Below are positions 1-4,681 of a stretch of DNA of 5,801 nucleotides, piece after piece (within the stretch, counting starts at the first letter, position 1; the number at the start of each line of letters is the position of its first letter). Under the pieces are notes generated by a model that was given only the letters and a program-made list of their open reading frames with translations, was not told the origin of the DNA and did no database searches. This DNA comes from Campylobacterales bacterium (GTDB lineage Bacteria; Campylobacterota; Campylobacteria; Campylobacterales; JALSKU01), in NCBI GenBank assembly GCA_027023175.1, contig JALVWW010000333.1, forward strand, positions 1-5,801, written 5' to 3'. The position numbers and the translations under genes were made by a program.

Positions 1-183
1 CTGACTTGATAAAAGTGCGGCCAACTCTTTTTCGCTTATAAATCCCTCATTAACAAAAATTTCACCAAGTTTGTATCTGTAGTTTTCCTCTTTTTGAAGC
101 TCTAATGCTCTTTGTAAATCATCACTGCTTATATATTTTTTTTCTACAAGCAGATCTCCTAATCTTATCTTTTTTTGCAACAT
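1..183 (-). CDS. mshE: MshE/GspE-type pilus assembly ATPase, N-terminal fragment (MshEN domain)
   Basis: Only the first 61 codons are present; the gene runs off the left edge. In the family this is a cytoplasmic hexameric ATPase that powers fibre assembly at the inner membrane. The visible part is an MshEN (GspE N-terminal) domain, made of two 24-residue motifs of the form RLGxx(L)(V)xxG..Lxxx(L)xxQ. Motif I covers residues 7-30 with R7, L8, G9, L12, V13, L23, L27 and Q30 in place, but Lys16 replaces the usual Gly. Motif II covers residues 38-61 with Lys38 replacing Arg, and L39, G40, V44, G47, L54, L58 and Q61 in place. In MshE proteins this domain binds cyclic di-GMP. The ATG follows an AAAGG ribosome site that overlaps the upstream stop codon. 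The Walker motifs are not in the window, so the ATPase call rests on this domain and on the operon. A GspE of a type II or Cts-type system is the close alternative. Confidence 0.87.
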   Translation of the reverse strand, partial: MLQKKIRLGDLLVEKKYISSDDLQRALELQKEENYRYKLGEIFVNEGFISEKELAALLSSQ

Positions 184-190
184 AATTTTA

Positions 191-195
191 CCTTT
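191..195 (-). promoter_or_regulatory. Ribosome binding site of the mshE-like gene
   Basis: AAAGG reads on the minus strand 7 nt before the ATG at 183. Its first bases are the TAA stop of the preceding gene. Upstream termination and downstream initiation therefore share the same few bases, which fits translational coupling in the only junction of this window without a gene overlap. Confidence 0.6.
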
Positions 196-727
196 ATCTA
201 AACCAGTGCCTTTTTACAAATATTGTATCTTTATACTCATCTATATAGAGTTTAGCAGGCATATCACTTGAAAGCCACAAAATATATCTATACGGTTTGT
301 CATTTATCACTATCTTATTTTGAATAATTTTATACCTTTTTTGAGATAGTTTTTCAAATACTCTTGAAAGTATATGCTCCGTTTTGGGTAGAATCAAACC
401 CGACAAGTCAAGTCCGTCATTCATAAACTGATAGATAAGCTTTTTTTCTAAAATCAAAGTCGCAAAATATGATGCATTCACTCTGTCACTTTTGGTTTTG
501 TTTAGTTTGGTAACAATGATGCCGAGTATATTTATATCATCCTCTTTTACACACGCGTCGCCCGCTATGGATAAAAAGGGGCTCTTAAGCCTGTTAAGAG
601 CTTTTTTTGCATATCTGCATGTTTTTTTAAAATTTTTTTCTTTATAGTAATTTAAAAGTTTATCATAATTTATCTCTGCTGCAAACATCAAGCCAAAAGA
701 GAGCACCAGCAACAATAATTGTCTCAT
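194..727 (-). CDS. Exported protein of unknown function with helical-repeat-like N-terminal half
   Basis: I do not recognise this 177-residue protein. It starts with a clear Sec signal peptide (MRQ, a Leu-rich core, then Phe-Ala-Ala before Glu18), so it is probably periplasmic. Residues about 20-75 look like one or two TPR- or Sel1-like helical hairpins (Leu-Leu-Asn-Tyr-Tyr at 24-28, Ala40 and Ala43). They contain the only two cysteines, C37 and C59, which could form a disulfide. Residues about 112-177 look like a small alpha/beta domain ending in an aromatic, basic tail (Arg-His-Trp-Phe-Arg). Its ATG overlaps the stop of the TPR gene by 4 nt, and its own stop lies 10 nt before the mshE-like gene, so it is expressed with the machine. 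It occupies roughly the place of ctsX in the Campylobacter cts operon, but I see no basis for claiming homology. A periplasmic accessory factor of the secretin or alignment complex is an inference. Confidence 0.85.
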   Translation of the reverse strand: MRQLLLLVLSFGLMFAAEINYDKLLNYYKEKNFKKTCRYAKKALNRLKSPFLSIAGDACVKEDDINILGIIVTKLNKTKSDRVNASYFATLILEKKLIYQFMNDGLDLSGLILPKTEHILSRVFEKLSQKRYKIIQNKIVINDKPYRYILWLSSDMPAKLYIDEYKDTIFVKRHWFR

Positions 728-1434
728 TTTTTCTCTTTCATATATTTTTGCAAAAGTTCATCAGCATTTTTAGAGTAAAAAATATTTAAAAAAGTTTTTA
801 AAGAGTCTATAGCATCCTCTTTTTTACCGAGTGCGTATTTTGCTTTTGCATATATTATCCATGAATTCTCTTTTGTAGAGTCCAGTTTATTGGCATTTTT
901 TGCCCAGTAAAGTGCTTTGAGAAAATCTCTTTTTTTTAGAAAATACTCAGCAAGCTTCAAAGCTGATGTATAATCTTTTTTGACACTGTAATTTTTCAAT
1001 AAAACTGTTTTTGTATCGGCAGTTAATGTTGTAATTTGCAAAAGAGGTTTTTTTGGTTTTTTTACACTCTTCTCTTCTGCAACTTCCGGTTGGTTGACTT
1101 TTGTTTTTGGGGTGATAGCAGCCTTAGGTTTTGCAACATTGGTTTTTACAGGCTTTACTTTAACCCTCGGTATATTTATAATCGGCTTTAATTTTAAAGT
1201 AACATTGTTTTTCGATTTGGTATTTGTCTCTATTTTATTATTTGCAATTTTTAAAGGCTGCTCTTTTTTGATAACTGTTTTTTTATAAGAAGCAGCATGG
1301 TTATCTCTTGTAAACAAACAACCTGCCACAATTACAGCAGATAAAAAAATAACTGTTACAGCAATTTTAATAATTTTTCTTTTTCTAATCTTTTGACATC
1401 TGCTTTGCAACTCTTCAAATCTGCTACTTATCAT
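724..1434 (-). CDS. MshN-position TPR protein with membrane anchor and Lys/Pro-rich linker
   Basis: This is a 236-residue protein read from ATG at 1434. A basic N-terminal tail (Arg-Lys-Arg-Lys near residue 18) precedes one hydrophobic segment at about 21-41. A long linker rich in Lys, Pro, Val and Thr follows (about 50-135), resembling the periplasm-spanning linkers of TonB and GspB. The C-terminal 100 residues hold at least two TPR-like helical pairs (Ala-Leu-Lys-Leu-Ala-Glu-Tyr near 158, Ala-Leu-Tyr-Trp-Ala-Lys near 174, Ala-Lys-Ala-Lys-Tyr-Ala-Leu-Gly near 196). The layout matches MshN, the bitopic TPR partner in MSHA clusters, and the gene follows and overlaps the AAA+ ATPase gene by 11 nt as expected for that pair. 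The segment Val-Ala-Gly-Cys at 36-39 also fits a lipobox, so a TPR lipoprotein related in function to PilF/PilW pilotins is an alternative. An in-frame TTG lies one codon upstream, but the ATG has the better-spaced AGGG site. Confidence 0.85.
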   Translation of the reverse strand: MISSRFEELQSRCQKIRKRKIIKIAVTVIFLSAVIVAGCLFTRDNHAASYKKTVIKKEQPLKIANNKIETNTKSKNNVTLKLKPIINIPRVKVKPVKTNVAKPKAAITPKTKVNQPEVAEEKSVKKPKKPLLQITTLTADTKTVLLKNYSVKKDYTSALKLAEYFLKKRDFLKALYWAKNANKLDSTKENSWIIYAKAKYALGKKEDAIDSLKTFLNIFYSKNADELLQKYMKEKK

Positions 1435-2224
1435 CAATCAACCCTATATCCAAAGCACTCATATCAAGAAGGCACTTGTTAACTTTTTGATACTTTGTAA
1501 GACCTGTTTTTTTTGCATATGCAAGAAGTCCAAAAAGTGAGTATAAATACTTTTTAATCATTCTAAAATTACCGTTGGTGTATTTTGCTATAAGCTTTAT
1601 GTGTGAGTTTTTAAACATTTGTGAGATATCACCGTATCCGTTTAAAAGCAGGGTGCTGTCTATATATCTTTTTATTTCATCAACTTTTAAAGATTGCAGA
1701 TAGACTATGACTTTTGTCCTTGATTTAAAATGTTTCTTCTCAAGTATGGCCGAACCCTCTTCTTTATGCATAGAAAGAACGAACTGAAAAACTTTGGTGT
1801 CGCTGAGTATTCTAATAAGCTCAAACTGCTCCTCGTTTAAAAGCTGCGCTTCATCCAAAAAGATAGTATGATTTGTATTTTTGTACTCTTTTACTATCTC
1901 CTCTTTTAAGGTGTTGAAGTTTACGGAAGGGTCAAAAAACTTTCCTTTTGCATTGTAAAGCATCTTTAAAAGATCTCTTTTGTCAAAAAATGGATGATCT
2001 ATAAAAATAGTTAAATGCTCTTTTTTTATTTGTTCATTTGTAAGTCTAAGTATATAACTTTTCCCCTCACCCGGGTCTGCTATGACAAATATCAAAGGGG
2101 CATTTTTTTCTTTTATGGCTTCAAGGATTTTGTTTTTTCCTACTTCTGCGCTTATACTGTCAAAGTAGTGTCTGGTATCAATGATATCTTTAAAAAGCTC
2201 CTTTGCACCCTCAAAATCCCGCAT
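1424..2224 (-). CDS. mshM: MshM/GspA-type AAA+ ATPase
   Basis: This 266-residue protein is a soluble P-loop ATPase of the GspA/ExeA/MshM group. The Walker A loop is at residues 49-56 (Ala-Asp-Pro-Gly-Glu-Gly-Lys-Ser), where Ala49 replaces the usual first Gly. Walker B is at 121-125 (Ile-Phe-Leu-Asp-Glu), followed by Ala-Gln as is common in this group. A sensor-1-like strand ends near Ser151-His153, an arginine-finger candidate is Arg169, and a sensor-2-like Gly-Asn-Phe-Arg lies at 218-221 in the helical lid. There is no signal peptide, membrane segment or peptidoglycan-binding domain, unlike ExeA, so the protein should stay in the cytoplasm and need a membrane partner. That partner is probably the TPR protein encoded next, which overlaps it by 11 nt. 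It starts 1 nt inside the secretin stop (TAATG). In Campylobacter the comparable gene in this position is ctsP. In ExeA the role is secretin placement; here that is inferred. Confidence 0.88.
   Translation of the reverse strand: MRDFEGAKELFKDIIDTRHYFDSISAEVGKNKILEAIKEKNAPLIFVIADPGEGKSYILRLTNEQIKKEHLTIFIDHPFFDKRDLLKMLYNAKGKFFDPSVNFNTLKEEIVKEYKNTNHTIFLDEAQLLNEEQFELIRILSDTKVFQFVLSMHKEEGSAILEKKHFKSRTKVIVYLQSLKVDEIKRYIDSTLLLNGYGDISQMFKNSHIKLIAKYTNGNFRMIKKYLYSLFGLLAYAKKTGLTKYQKVNKCLLDMSALDIGLIDDK
1442..1445 (-). promoter_or_regulatory. Ribosome binding site that decides the start of the TPR gene
   Basis: AGGG reads on the minus strand 7 nt before the ATG at 1434, but only 4 nt before the alternative TTG at 1437. 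The spacing and codon type both favour the ATG. The site lies inside the end of the upstream ATPase gene. Confidence 0.55.
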
Positions 2225-3657
2225 TATTTAAGCTCATCCTTAAATCTTTTGTCTTGTTCATATTTTTTAAGAGTAGGGGTTGTACTGTTGTTTACTATAT
2301 GAGGCACTATAACAATAATAAGCTCACTCTCTTGAATATCTTTGGCACTGCTTTTAAAAGCATTCCCAATGATAGGGATACTTGAGAGCAATGGTACACT
2401 TGTATCTGTTATTCCATCTTGTTTACTTATAAGTCCTCCTATCAAAATCTTGCTGTTATCTTTTACCATAACCAAAGAGGAGAGTTGTTTTATCTTTATG
2501 TCAGGAGCCAAAAACGGTACTCCGTTAGCATCTACATGTCTGTCTGCTATATCACTCACTACAGGATTGATTTTCAAAATGATATAGTTGTCTTTTGTAA
2601 CCTGTGGAGTTATATCCAAAGTTACACCAACAAAAGTAGAATCTGTCTCATAGTTTGGTGTAGTAGTAGTTCCCCCGCTTGAAGTGGTTGTGGTGCTACC
2701 ACTGTCATATCTGTAATTTACTTCCGTTCCGACATTGATAACTGCAGGTTGATTGTTCAGTGTCATTATTTTTGGGCTAGATACAACCTTGACATCCCCT
2801 TGTGTTTTTAGAAAATTTATTAGCCCGCTCATTGTAAAATTGTACCCTATAAGGTAGTTTGGTTTTTTAAGGGTGTTTGTCAAGATATCGTTAGACCTTG
2901 AACGGAGTGCATCGGAACTTCCATTTAGGCTTAGTTGAAACTGGCTCCAGTTTATGCCTGTAGTTCTGTTTTTATTAAACTGAACCTCTATAATTTTGGC
3001 TTCTATCAAAATCTGCTTGTGCATTCTTTTACTGATGATTTTAAGGTACTTTTCTACAGCGTTTAACTGTTTTAGTGTACCGGTTACGGTAATGATACCG
3101 GCGTCTTGATTGACAAGCGGAGACATTGGGGTTTTGCCGGCTTCACTCTCTCTTTGCAAGATAGAGTTTATCTCATTTTGAATTTTACTCCAAAATTTAA
3201 ACTCCGAAGTAAAATCCATCGTAGTGGAGTCACTTCCGCTGTCACTGTTTCCGCTACCGGTTTTTATAACTTTGTTAGTAGTGCTTTTTCTTGTAGTAAA
3301 ACTGACATAATCGATATAAAAAGATTTGGTTTTGAGGTAGGAAATTTTTAAGATATTGTTTTGCAGAGTATAAAAGAGATTGTTATCATTCAAAAGCAGG
3401 TGTAGCAACTCCTCAAGTGTATAATTTTTGATATTTAGATTTGAAACTGCCTTGGAAGTTTTCTCTTTTGCCTGCTCATCTTCATAAATGATACTCATTG
3501 AACAACTTTCAGCAATATTGTCAAGTATATTTTTGATAGTTATGTGAGCCTTTGAGCTATCGGCAACACTAAAAGAAAAAAGTTTATTTTCACAAGCTGC
3601 CTCAGAGAGAGTGACAATCATACTTAAAAGTAAAACTAATTTATAGATAGGTCTCAT
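2224..3657 (-). CDS. mshL: MshL-type outer-membrane secretin
   Basis: This 477-residue protein is the outer-membrane pore of the machine. A signal peptide covers about residues 1-20, with cleavage near Ala20-Ala21. An STN/N0 domain follows (about 35-108). A Ser/Gly/Asp linker (132-146) leads to a second N domain (about 155-210) starting with the Phe-Trp pair at 155-156 typical of MshL. The secretin barrel domain runs from about 215 to 455, with Gln215-Ile-Leu-Ile-Glu219-Ala and Thr233-Gly-Ile-Asn-Trp237 near its start, Val292-Ser-Ser-Pro295 in the middle, and the secretin signature Val421-Pro-Leu-Leu through Ile427-Pro-Ile-Ile-Gly-Asn432. A Thr-rich insertion at 319-334 sits where MshL proteins have a similar Thr-rich loop. 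The C-terminal 20 residues are polar and may recruit a pilotin or inner-membrane partner. There is no convincing lipobox before Cys22 (preceded by Glu-Ala-Ala). PilQ and GspD are the sister families; the Phe-Trp and Thr loop favour MshL. The Campylobacter counterpart is ctsD. Confidence 0.95.
   Translation of the reverse strand: MRPIYKLVLLLSMIVTLSEAACENKLFSFSVADSSKAHITIKNILDNIAESCSMSIIYEDEQAKEKTSKAVSNLNIKNYTLEELLHLLLNDNNLFYTLQNNILKISYLKTKSFYIDYVSFTTRKSTTNKVIKTGSGNSDSGSDSTTMDFTSEFKFWSKIQNEINSILQRESEAGKTPMSPLVNQDAGIITVTGTLKQLNAVEKYLKIISKRMHKQILIEAKIIEVQFNKNRTTGINWSQFQLSLNGSSDALRSRSNDILTNTLKKPNYLIGYNFTMSGLINFLKTQGDVKVVSSPKIMTLNNQPAVINVGTEVNYRYDSGSTTTTSSGGTTTTPNYETDSTFVGVTLDITPQVTKDNYIILKINPVVSDIADRHVDANGVPFLAPDIKIKQLSSLVMVKDNSKILIGGLISKQDGITDTSVPLLSSIPIIGNAFKSSAKDIQESELIIVIVPHIVNNSTTPTLKKYEQDKRFKDELK
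2656..2703 (-). other. Thr/Ser/Gly low-complexity insertion in the secretin barrel domain
   Basis: These codons encode secretin residues 319-334: two runs of four Thr separated by Ser-Ser-Gly-Gly. The DNA is correspondingly repetitive in ACT/ACC-type triplets. A Thr-rich loop at this point, between the Val-Gly-Thr-Glu strand and the Gly-Val-Thr-Leu-Asp-Ile-Thr-Pro-Gln strand, is usual in MshL-type secretins and should lie at the outer gate or lip of the pore. Confidence 0.6.
3220..3264 (-). other. Ser/Gly/Asp linker between secretin N domains
   Basis: These codons encode secretin residues 132-146, a flexible linker of Ser, Gly, Asp and Thr joining the STN domain to the next N domain. Comparable Ser/Gly-rich linkers precede the Phe-Trp motif in MshL proteins, which supports the family assignment. 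Confidence 0.55.
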
Positions 3658-4061
3658 TTGTGCTTCTCCGCAATATTTAAAATTTTTCTTTTTTGTTCAA
3701 GATTTAAAATCACTATTTTCTTCCTTTTTTGTAAAACAACTTTATTGCTGTAAATTTTTACTATTTTAAAACCGTGTAGTTTTTCACCCTCTTTATACCA
3801 TTGACTGTCTATAAAAGCTTTATGATTTAGTATCGTCAAAAGTATCGGCCTGACTTTTTTTGGTTTTATTGTGACTCTTGATATTTTCTTTTTTAAAGAG
3901 ATAATTTTTTCAGCCTTGAAAAAAGGGTCATAAGTAACATTTATATCCTTAAATTCATACTTTTTTCTACTTTTAAGTATCTCTAATTTTGTCTGTATTT
4001 CATTTAGCGAAAAGGCGGACAGACCAAGAGAAAAAAGTAAAATACAAGCTATATATCTCAT
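3654..4061 (-). CDS. PilP/MshK-like periplasmic protein
   Basis: This 135-residue exported protein probably bridges the PilN-PilO pair to the secretin. A signal peptide covers about residues 1-16 (cleavage after Leu-Ser-Ala16). A basic, extended stretch follows and includes Tyr44-Asp-Pro-Phe-Phe48, which resembles the Asp-Pro-Phe motif that precedes the folded domain of PilP and GspC-like proteins. The small beta-sandwich homology region is at about 71-121: Leu-Leu-Thr-Ile-Leu (74-78), a Gly-Glu pair in Glu91-Gly-Glu-Lys94, and Phe98-Lys-Ile-Val-Lys-Ile103 followed by Val108-Val-Leu-Gln. That matches the PilP/MshK pattern of an initial Leu strand, a 'Gly-(Asp/Glu)' turn and a 'V..I....V.L' strand. 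It is not a lipoprotein, since Cys6 is within the signal core. It overlaps its neighbours by 4 nt on both sides. In the Campylobacter cts operon ctsR occupies the matching place before the secretin. Sequence divergence is high, so position carries much of the call. Confidence 0.8.
   Translation of the reverse strand: MRYIACILLFSLGLSAFSLNEIQTKLEILKSRKKYEFKDINVTYDPFFKAEKIISLKKKISRVTIKPKKVRPILLTILNHKAFIDSQWYKEGEKLHGFKIVKIYSNKVVLQKRKKIVILNLEQKRKILNIAEKHK
3666..3669 (-). promoter_or_regulatory. Ribosome binding site of the secretin gene
   Basis: GGAG reads on the minus strand 8 nt before the secretin ATG at 3657, inside the final codons of the PilP-like gene. It is one of the clearer ribosome sites in this operon and supports strong initiation at the secretin. 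Confidence 0.6.
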
Positions 4062-4681
4062 ATCCCTATCCCATATGTATCAAATATCATCAAAGCTTTA
4101 ACTTTTCCTTTTTGAGCATCAAACTTGATAACATCAAACCGTAAAAGTGCAGGCAAACTCTCTATATAGTTTATATATCTTACCATATTTGCAAAGCTTC
4201 CCACTGCTTCAATAGTTATATTTTTTTTCTTTTTAATAAGCGAAAAGCTTTTTGTGGGCTTGTTGATGTTGTTATTTTTGACATATTTTATCTCGATGTT
4301 GTAAGAAACTGATTTTTTAAGGATTTTATCAAGAGCGTTTACCCACTCTTTTTCATCAAAAAATGCAAACTTTAAAGAGTAAAGTTCCGATAAAACAAGG
4401 GAACTCTGAGCTTTTAATTTTCTAAAATCCTCTTTTTTTTGAAGTAAAATCTTTTGATTATTCTCCAAAACTCTTTTTAGTCTTAAGGTGGAACTTCTTT
4501 GTATATTTCTTTGCAGAGTGGCAACTTCATCTTGCAACAAATTATTTTTGAAAATCATATCAGGCACAAAATTATATATCAAAGAGAGGCCGGCAAACAA
4601 CACCACAAGATAAAGCATAACCATTTGGCTTTTTGGCAATTTATTCAAATATGAGTCAAATTTTTTATAGATATATTTCAT
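4058..4681 (-). CDS. pilO: PilO/MshJ-like inner-membrane alignment protein
   Basis: This 207-residue bitopic protein has the standard PilO plan. A short cytoplasmic tail (residues 1-18) precedes one membrane helix at about 19-38. A coiled coil rich in Lys, Gln, Leu and Arg follows at about 45-97, and a periplasmic ferredoxin-like domain covers about 108-207. In that last domain Trp113-Val-Asn-Ala-Leu is the first helix, Ile154-Thr-Ile-Glu-Ala-Val-Gly161 the central strand, and Met166-Val-Arg-Tyr-Ile-Asn-Tyr-Ile-Glu the second helix, a pattern shared by PilO and GspM. The family forms heterodimers with PilN, which fits the PilN-like half of the gene just upstream; the two genes overlap by 4 nt (ATGA). 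It should act in the inner membrane as part of the alignment complex. MshJ of MSHA clusters is the same type of protein. Confidence 0.86.
   Translation of the reverse strand: MKYIYKKFDSYLNKLPKSQMVMLYLVVLFAGLSLIYNFVPDMIFKNNLLQDEVATLQRNIQRSSTLRLKRVLENNQKILLQKKEDFRKLKAQSSLVLSELYSLKFAFFDEKEWVNALDKILKKSVSYNIEIKYVKNNNINKPTKSFSLIKKKKNITIEAVGSFANMVRYINYIESLPALLRFDVIKFDAQKGKVKALMIFDTYGIGI

Noticed and set aside
184..193. Promoter or terminator in the only intergenic gap
   Set aside because: The gap is 10 nt and is taken up by the ribosome site spacing; there is no room for a promoter or a hairpin.
1435..1437. TTG as the start codon of the TPR gene
   Set aside because: The ATG one codon downstream has a better-spaced AGGG site (7 nt against 4) and is the stronger start codon.
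1094..3351. Plus-strand open frames at 1094-1288, 2015-2302, 2203-2385, 2342-2587, 2419-2682 and 3106-3351
   Set aside because: All are antisense to well-supported genes. The apparent membrane protein at 1094-1288 is the complement of the Lys/Pro/Val-rich linker of the TPR protein, which produces runs of Phe, Leu and Val.
4433..4440. Poly-A tracts of eight (also at 136-143, 930-937, 4221-4228 and 5264-5271) as phase-variation or slippage sites
   Set aside because: They are short for contingency loci, all in frame in intact genes, and expected from Lys codons in such AT-rich DNA.
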